Positions 1 through 8,298 of a DNA stretch of 57,484 nucleotides are shown piece after piece (position 1 is the stretch's first letter; every line of letters starts with the position of its first letter). A program made the translations under genes and the position numbers. Under the pieces are notes generated by a model, which saw nothing but the letters and a program-made list of their open reading frames with translations, was not told where the DNA came from and did no database searches. Source of the DNA: Hyphomicrobiales bacterium (lineage in GTDB: Bacteria; Pseudomonadota; Alphaproteobacteria; Rhizobiales; Beijerinckiaceae); contig JAFAQA010000263.1 of the NCBI GenBank assembly GCA_019246665.1, positions 1 to 57,484 of the forward strand. Reading direction: 5' to 3'.

Positions 1-131
1 CGCGCCGGCACGGCCGCGATCTCATCCGCGGTGAGGCCCGCACGGCCATAGGCGCCCTTGGGATGAATGAAATCGTTCTGCAGATCGCAGATCAAAAGAG
101 CGGTGCGCGACAAGGGAACCTTGCCGTTCAC
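1..131 (-). CDS. Isochorismatase-family amidase, N-terminus only (runs off the left edge)
   Basis: The first 43 codons of a cysteine-hydrolase (isochorismatase) family protein are visible. After a short lead, TALLICDLQNDF carries the aspartate of the Asp-Lys-Cys triad typical of the family, followed by HPKGAYGRAG. The Lys and Cys lie beyond the window. The start is GTG at 129-131, sharing three bases with the end of hyuA, so the two are translationally coupled as last genes of the minus-strand operon. Family members hydrolyse N-carbamoylsarcosine, maleamate, ureidoacrylate, nicotinamide or isochorismate. Next to HyuA/HyuB, an N-carbamoyl amide amidase is the most natural guess, as in N-methylhydantoin to N-carbamoylsarcosine to sarcosine. 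The substrate is inference; the family call is firm. Confidence 0.8.
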   Translation of the reverse strand, partial: MNGKVPLSRTALLICDLQNDFIHPKGAYGRAGLTADEIAAVPA

Positions 132-2206
132 ATCGCGCTCCGGGAAATGACGACGTTTCCGAAACGGTCAACTTCGGCGACGAGCCCGGCATCGACGATC
201 GTGGTCGCGTCCGGCTGCTCGAGAATGGCAGGACCTTGGACCCTCGCACCGACCGCAAGTTCGAGCCGCGAAAAGATCGCGGTCTCGCGCCAGTCGGCAT
301 CGAACCAGACGCGGCGCGTGCCGCGTCTGGCATCCTCGCCGCCTGAGCTAGGCGCAAGCGCTTGCAAATCGAAATGAGGCCGGCGGCCGATGGCAGCGGT
401 GCGCAGTGTCACGATGCGAACAGGCACGCCCGGCAGGAGGCGGCTGAACTCGCTAAGATAGGTGGCCTCGAAGGCGGTGCGCATGGCCGCCTCGTCCGCC
501 TGCCTAACCTCGCCGTCGAGCTCGGCCGGAACACGCACCTGCACCGTATGGGTCTGTCCGACATAGTGCATGTCGAGATCGAAGATGGTGTCGATGCGTG
601 AAACGGCGACGCCTGCATTCGCGACGACAGCGCGCGCTTCACGGGCAGTCTCCGCAAGATGGCGATTGAGGAGCACGGCATCGAGCCCATCGAGCGCGAG
701 GTTCACGGTCAGCACGTGATCGTGCCGCAAATCCGCGATGACGCAACCGAGCGCGCTCGTGATGCCGGGAAAGCGCGGGACAAGCACGGATTCGAGACCG
801 ACCTCGCGCATCAAGGCGCCCGCATGCAACGCGCCGCCCCCGCCGAAGGGCATGAAGGTGAACCTCGAGGGATCATGGCCGCGCTCGATAGAGACAAGGC
901 GAATGGCGCCGGCCATGCGGGCGTTCGCGACCTTGACGATGGCTTCGGCCGCGCGAGGCGCATCGAGGCCAAGCGGACGCCCCACATGCGCCAGGATGGC
1001 CCGCGTCGCCGCCTCGGCGTCGAGGCGCGCGAGCTTGTCCCCGATGGGGCGCTCGGCGTTGATCCGGCCGAGCACCACATTGGCGTCGGTGAGGGTTGGG
1101 CGCATATTCCCGCCCCCGTAACACGCCGGTCCGGGCAGGGAACCGGCGCTCTCCGGCCCCACTTGCAGCAGACCTCCTTTGTCGACGCTCGCAATCGAGC
1201 CGCCGCCTGCTCCGATCGTGGTGATCTCGATCATCGGCGTGCGGATGACGAGGCCGAAATCGATGGTGGTTTGCGCCGAGAGGGCGGTCTGGCCATCGGC
1301 GATCAGTGACACGTCGAAGGAGGTGCCTCCAAGGTCCCCGGTAATCACGTTCAGCCGACCTGCCGCGCGCGCGATCGCACCCGCCGCGATGACGCCGGCT
1401 GCCGGACCGGAGAGAGCCGTGCGCACGGGCAGGCGTCGCGCCGTCGAGGTGGCCATCACGCCGCCGTTCGACTGCACGATGTGGAAGTCGCCTTTGAAGC
1501 CGCGCTTCGACAACTCGGCATCGATCTTACCGAGATAAGCGCCGACGACAGGCTGAAGGTAGGCATTGAGCGCCGTCGTCGAGCTGCGCTCGAATTCGCG
1601 GATTTCCGGCAGGATCTCGCTCGAGATGGCGACGTGCTCGTTCGGCCAGATCGAACGTACGGCGTCCGCCGCCTTGCGCTCGTTTTCCGGGTTGGCGAAG
1701 GCATTGATGAAGACGATGGCAACCGCCTCGGCGCCCTGCTCGACAAGTTGGCGGGCGGCCGCCTTCGCTTCATCGAAGTCGACCGCGATGCGCAATGAGC
1801 CGTCGGCCAGCACGCGCTCGTTGACCTCGAGGCGCATCGAACGCTCGATCACCGGCACGTACTCGCCCCAAAGCCCCCAGGTGTGGGGACGATCGCGGCG
1901 GCGCATCTCGAGCACGTCGCGAAAGCCCTTGGTAGTAATCAGGCCGACGCGCGCACCTTTGCGCTCGAGCAGCGCGTTGGTGCCGACGGTGGTGCCGTGC
2001 ACGATCGCGCCAAGGCTCGACAACGTCCCGAGCGCCGACAAGCCCGAGAGGAATCCCGAGGCCTCGTCGCCGCGATGCGACGCGACCTTTGCGGTGCGGA
2101 ACGTCCCCGTCGTCTCATCATAGAAGAAGAGGTCGGTGAACGTGCCCCCGACATCGACGCCCACGATGCTCGCCGACCCGGAAGCCACGGCGACCTCTCC
2201 GCTCAC
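128..2206 (-). CDS. hyuA: Hydantoinase/oxoprolinase family protein, subunit A
   Basis: This 692-aa protein has the full length of the HyuA / 5-oxoprolinase N-terminal half. GVDVGGTFTD (residues 16-25) is the N-terminal phosphate-binding loop of the ASKHA-like ATPase fold. HGTTVGTNALLERKG (70-84), DLGGTS (291-296) and IGAGGGS (331-337) are the other conserved family loops. HyuA with HyuB forms an ATP-dependent cyclic-amide hydrolase (N-methylhydantoinase, 5-oxoprolinase) or a biotin-independent carboxylase (acetone, acetophenone). It overlaps hyuB by 4 bp upstream and the amidase by 4 bp downstream. The amidase neighbour favours a hydantoin-type imide over a ketone substrate. It is clearly a different lineage from the second HyuA at 41795. 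Substrate unknown. Confidence 0.9.
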   Translation of the reverse strand: MSGEVAVASGSASIVGVDVGGTFTDLFFYDETTGTFRTAKVASHRGDEASGFLSGLSALGTLSSLGAIVHGTTVGTNALLERKGARVGLITTKGFRDVLEMRRRDRPHTWGLWGEYVPVIERSMRLEVNERVLADGSLRIAVDFDEAKAAARQLVEQGAEAVAIVFINAFANPENERKAADAVRSIWPNEHVAISSEILPEIREFERSSTTALNAYLQPVVGAYLGKIDAELSKRGFKGDFHIVQSNGGVMATSTARRLPVRTALSGPAAGVIAAGAIARAAGRLNVITGDLGGTSFDVSLIADGQTALSAQTTIDFGLVIRTPMIEITTIGAGGGSIASVDKGGLLQVGPESAGSLPGPACYGGGNMRPTLTDANVVLGRINAERPIGDKLARLDAEAATRAILAHVGRPLGLDAPRAAEAIVKVANARMAGAIRLVSIERGHDPSRFTFMPFGGGGALHAGALMREVGLESVLVPRFPGITSALGCVIADLRHDHVLTVNLALDGLDAVLLNRHLAETAREARAVVANAGVAVSRIDTIFDLDMHYVGQTHTVQVRVPAELDGEVRQADEAAMRTAFEATYLSEFSRLLPGVPVRIVTLRTAAIGRRPHFDLQALAPSSGGEDARRGTRRVWFDADWRETAIFSRLELAVGARVQGPAILEQPDATTIVDAGLVAEVDRFGNVVISRSAM

Positions 2207-3903
2207 GCCGCCCTGCCTTTTTTGGCCCGCACGGCGTCGTCTTCCGCAGGTCGTTCCTTCGATTCGACGTAGCCTTCGCGGATGTCTCGGTCGATGCGAG
2301 CCTCATCGCGCGCGGCGGGGTCGCCCCAGCCCCCGCCGCCAGGAGTTTCGAGACGTACCTTCTGGCCCTTGCGGATGCGGACACCCGTCACCTTGGACAC
2401 GAGCGGCGCCGTCGTCTCGCCTTCGTCCGTCTCCCAGATGAAGCGATTGAGCGCGGCCGCGCTGCCGCCCGCCACGCCGAAGGGCGGGAAGCGCCCTCGC
2501 TCGCCGAGCAGGAAAACCTCGGCCCCGTTTTCGTCGAGAGCCTCGATCTCGTAGATCGCGCCAAGCCCGCCGCGGTGCCGTCCAGGACCGGCGCTGCCAG
2601 GGCGCAGAGCCCATTGCGTGAACATCACCGGGTAGGCGGCCTCGAGGATCTCGAGCGGCGGCATGGTTGCCGTGGAGATGGCGTTGTTGCCATGGTTGAG
2701 GCCATCTCCTTTCGGATTGCCGCCGAGGCCCCCGCCGAAGAACATCGACATCACCCAGCGTGTCCCATCGGCGCGGTGCCCTGCGAGCGAGAGCGCGTTG
2801 ATGGTGCCGAAGAAGGCGGCGGTCGCGAGCTTGGGCTCCGCCTTGGCGATCGCGCCGAAGACGACCCCGATCATGCGCAAGATGGTCTCGGTGTAACCAC
2901 CCACCGGCTTCGGCGCCAACACGCCGAGCAGGGTCGTCGCGGGGATGATGAAATCAATTGGCACAAGACAGCCGGAATTGGCGGGGACATCCGGGAAGAT
3001 GTGCTTGAGCGCCACATAGCAGCAGGCGACGGCGGTCGAACGGGCGATGTTGAGCGGTCCGGTGCAGGGCGCCGATGAGCGCGAGAAATCAAGGGTCATC
3101 GTGTCGCCGCGCACCGTGAGATCGAGCGCGATCGTGAGCTTCGAATCGCTCACACCGTCATTGTCGAGAAAGTCCTCGAACGAATAAGTGCCGTCCGGCA
3201 AAGCCTTGATGTTCTCGCGCATCAGGGCTTCGGCGCGCTCGCTGAAGGTGTCGAGCGCGGTCGTGACGGTCTCATCGCCATAATCGTCGATGAGGGTATG
3301 GACGCGCTTCTCGCCGAGATCGAGCGCGTTGATTTGTCCGTTGAGGTCCCCATAATTCGATTGCGGCACGCGGCTATTCGCGGCGAGGATCGCCAGGAGG
3401 TCCTGATTCATGGACCCCTTGGAGATCAGCTTGACCGGAGGGATGCGCACGCCTTCCTGGAAGCTCTCCGTCGCCGACGCGTTGAACCCCCCCGGTACAT
3501 TGCCGCCGATATCGAGCCAATGCCCGACGGAAGCGAGCCAGGCAAAGATCTTGCCTCGGCGCCAGATCGGCCGCACCAGGCGAAAATCGTTGAGATGAGT
3601 GCCCCCGTCATAGGGATCGTTGAAGAGAAAGGTGTCGCCTTCGTCCAAGCCGCCTTCGGTCGCGACCTTGTCGATGACGGCCTTGACCGCGAATGACATG
3701 GCGCCGACGAAGATGGGGAGTCCCTTCGAACCTTGCACAAGGGTCGCACCCGTCTCGGCGTGATAGAGGCCGTGGCAGGCGTCGCGCGCCTCCGCGATGA
3801 TCGGGTTGAACGCCGAGCGATAGAGCGTCGCGTCCATCTCGTCGGCGATCTGCTCTAGGCGCCCTTTGAGAACGGCGAGCGTGACGGGGTCGATCACGGT
3901 CAT
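2203..3903 (-). CDS. hyuB: Hydantoinase/oxoprolinase family protein, subunit B
   Basis: This 566-aa protein is the B subunit paired with HyuA (N-methylhydantoinase B / 5-oxoprolinase C-terminal half). It opens with DPVTLAVLKGRLEQIADEM, the usual start of the family, and ends with the glycine-rich TPGGGGWGDP near residues 527-536. Length is normal (about 510-620 aa). Start and stop each overlap a neighbour by 4 bp (lyase upstream, hyuA downstream), so lyase, HyuB and HyuA are made as a coupled set. The B-before-A gene order is the same as in the second pair at 39958-43894. Function is dictated by the pair; the exact cyclic or keto substrate cannot be read from the sequence. Confidence 0.9.
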   Translation of the reverse strand: MTVIDPVTLAVLKGRLEQIADEMDATLYRSAFNPIIAEARDACHGLYHAETGATLVQGSKGLPIFVGAMSFAVKAVIDKVATEGGLDEGDTFLFNDPYDGGTHLNDFRLVRPIWRRGKIFAWLASVGHWLDIGGNVPGGFNASATESFQEGVRIPPVKLISKGSMNQDLLAILAANSRVPQSNYGDLNGQINALDLGEKRVHTLIDDYGDETVTTALDTFSERAEALMRENIKALPDGTYSFEDFLDNDGVSDSKLTIALDLTVRGDTMTLDFSRSSAPCTGPLNIARSTAVACCYVALKHIFPDVPANSGCLVPIDFIIPATTLLGVLAPKPVGGYTETILRMIGVVFGAIAKAEPKLATAAFFGTINALSLAGHRADGTRWVMSMFFGGGLGGNPKGDGLNHGNNAISTATMPPLEILEAAYPVMFTQWALRPGSAGPGRHRGGLGAIYEIEALDENGAEVFLLGERGRFPPFGVAGGSAAALNRFIWETDEGETTAPLVSKVTGVRIRKGQKVRLETPGGGGWGDPAARDEARIDRDIREGYVESKERPAEDDAVRAKKGRAA

Positions 3904-4805
3904 GCCTTTGCCTTCAGCCGGCGCGGAAGGGGCGGCGGCCTCCCACTCTCATAGGAGCGCCCCCGTTCCAGCGTGGCATCGGTGCCGATGACATCGTTGA
4001 GCGCGTCGAAGTCGAACATCTGCTGGCGGAAGCCGTCGGTCGTTCCGTCGCGCGCGAGCACGTCGTAGAAGGCTTGCGCGGTGCGCGCGACAGCGCGCAC
4101 GATGCCGCCCGGGAAGATGACCAGGCGAAAGCCGAGCTCTTCCAATTCTTGCGCCGAGAGGATCGGCGTGCGGCCGCCCTCGACCATGTTGGCCATGAGC
4201 GGCAGGCGTTCCCCGAGCGCCGTTTTGATGGCGGCAAGCTGCTCGCGCGTCTTGGGTGCCTCGATGAAGAGCAGGTCTGCGCCGGATTCGGCGTAGAGTT
4301 GCGAGCGCTCGATCGCGGCCTCGAAACCCTCGCTCGCGACCGCATCGGTTCGCGCGATGATCAGCGTCTCCATGCTGCGTCGCGCATCGACGGCGGCCCT
4401 GAGCTTGCCCGCCATCTCCTTTGCGGGAATCAGCGTCTTGTCGGAAAGGTGCCCGCAACGTTTCGGAAATGTCTGATCCTCGAGCTGAATCGCCGAGGCG
4501 CCGGCCTGCTCGAAGGCGCGAACCGTCCGGGCGACATTGAGCGCATTGCCATAGCCGGTGTCGGCATCCACGATGATCGGCGTTTCGACGCGCTCGCGCA
4601 CGAGGCTCAGCGTCGCGGCGACTTCCGCCATCGAGACCAGCCCGATATCGGGAGCGCCTAGCCGCGTATAGGCAATGGCGGCGCCCGAAAGATACACCGC
4701 CTCGAAACCTGATCGCACGGCGAGGGAAGCGGTGAGCGCGTCGTAGACGCCGGGCGCCACCAGGATGCGTTCTTGCGACAGGCGATGCTTCAACCCGGTG
4801 ATCAT
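3900..4805 (-). CDS. Isocitrate lyase / PEP mutase superfamily carbon-carbon lyase
   Basis: This 301-aa TIM-barrel lyase has DADTGYGN (80-87), which carries the Mg-binding aspartates, and KRCGH (115-119), the flexible catalytic loop with the Cys of true lyases. YLSGAA (38-43) is the usual substrate-phosphate/carboxylate loop. KRCGH argues for a 2-hydroxy-dicarboxylate lyase (methylisocitrate, 2,3-dimethylmalate, alkylmalate or oxaloacetate type) rather than a phosphonate mutase. It is not the canonical prpB context: no prpC or prpD lies nearby. It overlaps hyuB by 4 bp and follows livF after 123 bp, so it is in the same operon. In this setting it would cleave a C4-C6 hydroxydiacid to pyruvate or glyoxylate plus an acid; that is inference. 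Confidence 0.85.
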   Translation of the reverse strand: MITGLKHRLSQERILVAPGVYDALTASLAVRSGFEAVYLSGAAIAYTRLGAPDIGLVSMAEVAATLSLVRERVETPIIVDADTGYGNALNVARTVRAFEQAGASAIQLEDQTFPKRCGHLSDKTLIPAKEMAGKLRAAVDARRSMETLIIARTDAVASEGFEAAIERSQLYAESGADLLFIEAPKTREQLAAIKTALGERLPLMANMVEGGRTPILSAQELEELGFRLVIFPGGIVRAVARTAQAFYDVLARDGTTDGFRQQMFDFDALNDVIGTDATLERGRSYESGRPPPLPRRLKAKA

Positions 4806-4928
4806 CGGTCCTCCTTGCGCTTCCGCTCGGCTCGGGTGCGAGAGCCCCGATAGCGATCGGAGACATCTTCATCGACAATGCAAGCCTTGCGAGAGACGAC
4901 GAGCGTGGTCGCGACAATTCTCATCCCG

Positions 4929-5645
4929 TCACATCCCAAGATATGACTTCTGCAATCGGGGATCGCTCATCAGCTCCTCACCCTTGCCGGAAAGCACGAT
5001 GCGCCCGTTCTCGAGCACATGCGCGTGCGCGGCCAAGGCGAGCGATTGCACGACGTTCTGCTCGACGAGGAGAATGGTGAGGCCTTCGGCGCCGAGGCGC
5101 CGAATGAGCATGAACATCTCCTCGACCAGAAGAGGTGAAAGCCCAAGCGACGGTTCGTCGAGGATGAGGAAACGCGGCTCGGCCATCAGGCCGCGCCCAA
5201 TGGCGAGCATCTGTTGCTCACCGCCCGACAGTGTGCCGGCCGGCTGGCGACAGCGCTCCGCAAGGCGTGGAAAGATCGCCATGACCCGCTCGCGGTTCGC
5301 AGCTCTGTTGGCCTTGGCGCGGCGATAGCTGCCGAGAACGAGATTCTCGTCGACGCTCATGTCCGGGAAGATGCGTCGACCCTCCGGGACATGCACGAGA
5401 CCCATCTCGACGATCTTGGAGGGTGCGGCGTGCTCGAGCGAACGGCCATTGAAGCGGATGCTGCCGGCGCGCGGCCGGAGAATGCCGCTCAGCACCTTGT
5501 TGAGCGTCGTCTTGCCGACGCCGTTCGAGCCTAGCACCGCCACAGTTTCGCCGGCCGCGACATGAAGATCGATGCCTTGCAGGATGGCGCTCGCGCCATA
5601 GCCGGCGGCGAGACCGTCCACCTCGAGGAGCGCGGCATCAGGCAT
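4929..5645 (-). CDS. livF: Branched-chain amino acid-type ABC transporter, ATPase LivF
   Basis: This 238-aa cytoplasmic ABC ATPase has Walker A GSNGVGKTT, signature LSGGEQQML and Walker B LILDEPSLGLSP. These and the short length are typical of LivF. I start it at the ATG at 5643-5645 (MPDAALLEVDGL), which overlaps the end of livG by 8 bp; longer upstream readings lie inside livG and add no conserved sequence. It energises the LivHM permease together with LivG. Because the operon also encodes hydantoinase and lyase genes, the cargo is probably their substrate rather than leucine, isoleucine or valine. Last transporter gene before the catabolic enzymes. Confidence 0.93.
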   Translation of the reverse strand: MPDAALLEVDGLAAGYGASAILQGIDLHVAAGETVAVLGSNGVGKTTLNKVLSGILRPRAGSIRFNGRSLEHAAPSKIVEMGLVHVPEGRRIFPDMSVDENLVLGSYRRAKANRAANRERVMAIFPRLAERCRQPAGTLSGGEQQMLAIGRGLMAEPRFLILDEPSLGLSPLLVEEMFMLIRRLGAEGLTILLVEQNVVQSLALAAHAHVLENGRIVLSGKGEELMSDPRLQKSYLGM

Positions 5646-6384
5646 GTTCCGCCTCCAGCCGTGCCGCCGCGCCTTGTCCGAGATAGGCCTCGACAACCCG
5701 TCGATCGCGCGTGACCTCGCGTGGCGAGCCGTCGGCGATCAAGCGGCCCTGATTGAGCACGATGACGCGCTCGCACAAATTCATCACCGCCTGCATCACA
5801 TGCTCGACCATGATCACGGTGACGCCGCCTTCGCGGATGGTCCGGATCACGGGGAGGATGTCGCGCATCTCGGAAGGGTTGAGGCCGGCGAGCACCTCGT
5901 CGAGCAGGAGAAGCACCGGTTCGGTGGCGAGCGCGCGAGCGAGCTCCAGCCGCTTGCGGCCAGCGACCGTAAGCGAAGACGCGGGCTTGTCGATCATCGC
6001 GCAAAGCCCGAGCCTTGCCGAAATCTCGCGCGCCTTGGCGATGGCCTCGGCGCGCGAGCGATGGCGCAAATGCGCGCCGACAGTGATGTTCTCGGCGACG
6101 CTCAACCTGGCAAAGGGCTGCACGATCTGAAAAGTGCGCGCGATGCCGAGCGCGGCCCTGCGGTCGGGCGCGAGGTCCGAAATGTCGTCGCCGCGGAAGA
6201 TGATGCGGCCGAGGCTCGGACGCTCGAAGCCGGAGATCAGCGAGAAGAGCGTGGTCTTGCCGGCCCCGTTCGGGCCGATGAGCCCGACGATGCCGCCCGG
6301 CTCGATCGAGAGCGACACATTATCGACCGCGGTGAGCCCGCCGAAGCGCTTGGTGACGGTGTCGATCTCGAGGATGGTGGTCAC
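5638..6384 (-). CDS. livG: Branched-chain amino acid-type ABC transporter, ATPase LivG
   Basis: This 248-aa ABC ATPase has Walker A GPNGAGKTT, Walker B LLLDEVLAGLNPSE and a C-terminal RVVEAYLGQG tail typical of LivG. The signature is LTVAGRKRLELARAL rather than canonical LSGGQ; this variant occurs in Liv-type ATPases of alphaproteobacteria, so I do not read it as loss of function. The start is a GTG at 6382-6384 that overlaps the livM stop as GTGA; longer upstream readings run into livM. It pairs with LivF to power LivH/LivM. Confidence 0.93.
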   Translation of the reverse strand: MTTILEIDTVTKRFGGLTAVDNVSLSIEPGGIVGLIGPNGAGKTTLFSLISGFERPSLGRIIFRGDDISDLAPDRRAALGIARTFQIVQPFARLSVAENITVGAHLRHRSRAEAIAKAREISARLGLCAMIDKPASSLTVAGRKRLELARALATEPVLLLLDEVLAGLNPSEMRDILPVIRTIREGGVTVIMVEHVMQAVMNLCERVIVLNQGRLIADGSPREVTRDRRVVEAYLGQGAAARLEAEHA

Positions 6385-7361
6385 GGCATGACCTCGCCGG
6401 CCATGCCGTGAACACCTCGCCCTAGACGTGACAAGAGGCCGAGGATGCCGCCGCGCGCGAACGCGATGATGAGGACGAGGAAAACGCCGAAGAGTGCCAT
6501 ATCCGCACCTGGGAGGCTGCCCAAGAGCCATTGTGTCAGCTCACCAAGCTCATGCAGCGCGACTGCACCGACCAACGGGCCGAAGGCCGTGCCGAGGCCG
6601 CCGATGATCGGGGCGAGCAGCGCCTCGATGGAAATCGAGGCGCCGAATCCAAGCTCGGGATTGATGAAGAGGAAATATTGCACGTAGAACGCGCCTGCCG
6701 CTGCCGTGAAGGCAGCCGAAAGCGAGATGGCTTGGAGCTTGGTCTTGAGCGTGTCGACGCCAAGAGCTTTGGCGGCGTTCTCGTTCTCCCGCACAGCCAC
6801 AAGATAGGCGCCGAGGCGCGAGCGCTCGAGGGCGCGTGTCGAAAGAAGGGCGACGCCGACGAGCCCCAGCGCGACCTCGTAATAGGCCGCGCGGCTCGCG
6901 AATTGGAAATTGCCCGGCCGCGCGTCGAGCTCGAGCAGCACGCCAGCTGCTCCATTGAAGAAGGAGGAGGCGTTGACGACGATCCGGAAGACCTCGGCAA
7001 AGGCGAGCGTGACCAGAGCGAAATACGAGCCCCGCAGACCCGAGCGAAAGCTGAGATAGCCGATGATGAAGCCAACCCCCCCTCCGATCGTGATGGCGCT
7101 CGCAAAAGCGACCCAGGCGTTCACGCCGCAGCGCTGCTGCAAGAGAGCGCAGGCATAAGCGCCGGTGCCGAAGAAAGCCGCGTGACCGAATGAGAATTGG
7201 CCTCCGTAGCCGCCGAGGAGGTTCCAGCCATACCCGGCGAGCGCCACGATCAGGGTGGTCACCATGCCATTAAGGATGATGTTGGAGGAAGTCACGAACG
7301 GCAGCGCGGCGCCGAGCGCGAGGATCATGAGGATCGGAGCAAAGGCGCGCGGCGCGCTCAC
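6381..7361 (-). CDS. livM: Branched-chain amino acid-type ABC permease LivM
   Basis: This is an integral membrane permease of 326 aa. Hydrophobic helices run through its length, with the family segments AGYGWNLLGGYGGQFSFGHAAFFGTGAY near the N-terminus and GGLGTAFGPLVGA near the C-terminus. The start is GTG at 7359-7361 (VSAPRAFAPILM), overlapping the livH stop as GTGA. An open frame extends much further upstream, but that part is an out-of-frame shadow of livH and not a fusion. It forms the translocation pore with LivH. Confidence 0.92.
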   Translation of the reverse strand: MSAPRAFAPILMILALGAALPFVTSSNIILNGMVTTLIVALAGYGWNLLGGYGGQFSFGHAAFFGTGAYACALLQQRCGVNAWVAFASAITIGGGVGFIIGYLSFRSGLRGSYFALVTLAFAEVFRIVVNASSFFNGAAGVLLELDARPGNFQFASRAAYYEVALGLVGVALLSTRALERSRLGAYLVAVRENENAAKALGVDTLKTKLQAISLSAAFTAAAGAFYVQYFLFINPELGFGASISIEALLAPIIGGLGTAFGPLVGAVALHELGELTQWLLGSLPGADMALFGVFLVLIIAFARGGILGLLSRLGRGVHGMAGEVMP

Positions 7362-8227
7362 GCGCGCGCTCCAAAGAGGCCGGTCGGCCGCAGGAGGAGC
7401 ATCACGATGAAGAGCACGAAAATGCCGAGCTGACCCAAGCTCTCGCCGAAGAACAGGCCGGTCAGGCTCTCGATCACGCCGATCATCAGGCCGCCGATCA
7501 GCGCGCCCGGAACCGATCCCATCCCGCCGAAGACGACCACTGTGAAGGCGACAAGCACATAGGCTTCGCCGACGCGCGGATTGACGTAGTAGCTCGGCAG
7601 GAGAAGGCACGCGGCGATTGCGAGGCAGGCCGCGCCAATGCCGAAGGTCACGGCATAGACATGGGCGACATCGATGCCCACCAGCGTGGCGCCATAGCGC
7701 TCCTTGGCTACCGCGCGGATGGCCTTTCCCGTATCGGTGTGGTGCAGCCCGATCCAGAGCGCCGCGGAGACGACGCAGGCGACCGCGAATGCGACCACAC
7801 GCGGCAGCGGCAGGAACGCGAAGCCGAGATCGACGCTGGCGAAACCGTAGGGAACATCGATCGAGCGCGTATCGGAATGGAAGGCGGTGAGCAGGACATT
7901 CTCGATCACGATCGAGAGGCCTAGCGTGACGAGGAGCACGTTCTGGTCGTCGCCATGGCTCGCCGGCGAGATGATGAGGCGTTGCGCCGCGTAGCCAGCC
8001 GCGAAGAAGAGCGGCGCGAGCCCGATGAGGGCGATATAGGGATCGACGCCGGCAAGCGAGGCGAAATAGGCGGCGAACATCGCGGCGGAAAGGATCGCGC
8101 CGTGCGCGAAGTTGATGATGTGCAGCACGCCATAGACCAGCGTCAGCCCGACCGCGACCAATGCGTAGACCGCTCCTGTCATCAACCCGTTCAACACCGC
8201 GGCGAGGAGGATGTCGGGCGCGAGCAT
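7358..8227 (-). CDS. livH: Branched-chain amino acid-type ABC permease LivH
   Basis: This membrane permease of 289 aa contains the LivH hallmarks NGLMTGAVYALVAVGLTLVYG and INFAHGAI near the N-terminus, and VFGGMGSVPGALIGG near the C-terminus. I start at the ATG at 8225-8227 (MLAPDILLAAVL), because the 13 codons before it are not family-like. It lies 71 bp downstream of the binding-protein gene and overlaps livM by 4 bp. Acts in the inner membrane as partner of LivM. Confidence 0.92.
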   Translation of the reverse strand: MLAPDILLAAVLNGLMTGAVYALVAVGLTLVYGVLHIINFAHGAILSAAMFAAYFASLAGVDPYIALIGLAPLFFAAGYAAQRLIISPASHGDDQNVLLVTLGLSIVIENVLLTAFHSDTRSIDVPYGFASVDLGFAFLPLPRVVAFAVACVVSAALWIGLHHTDTGKAIRAVAKERYGATLVGIDVAHVYAVTFGIGAACLAIAACLLLPSYYVNPRVGEAYVLVAFTVVVFGGMGSVPGALIGGLMIGVIESLTGLFFGESLGQLGIFVLFIVMLLLRPTGLFGARA

Positions 8228-8298
8228 CAACGCCGTCCAACTTCGTTCGATGCAACAGGCCGGCACCGCAGGGGCATTTCATTCACCCCGCCTCGCCT

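Noticed and set aside
5638-5696. Longer N-terminus for LivF starting at 5696.
   Set aside because: The 17 extra residues are basic, lie inside livG, and precede the normal family start.
7362-8282. An open minus-strand frame that would extend LivM into a 633-residue protein.
   Set aside because: This part overlaps livH out of frame, is arginine-rich and not hydrophobic. LivM starts properly at the GTG overlapping the livH stop.
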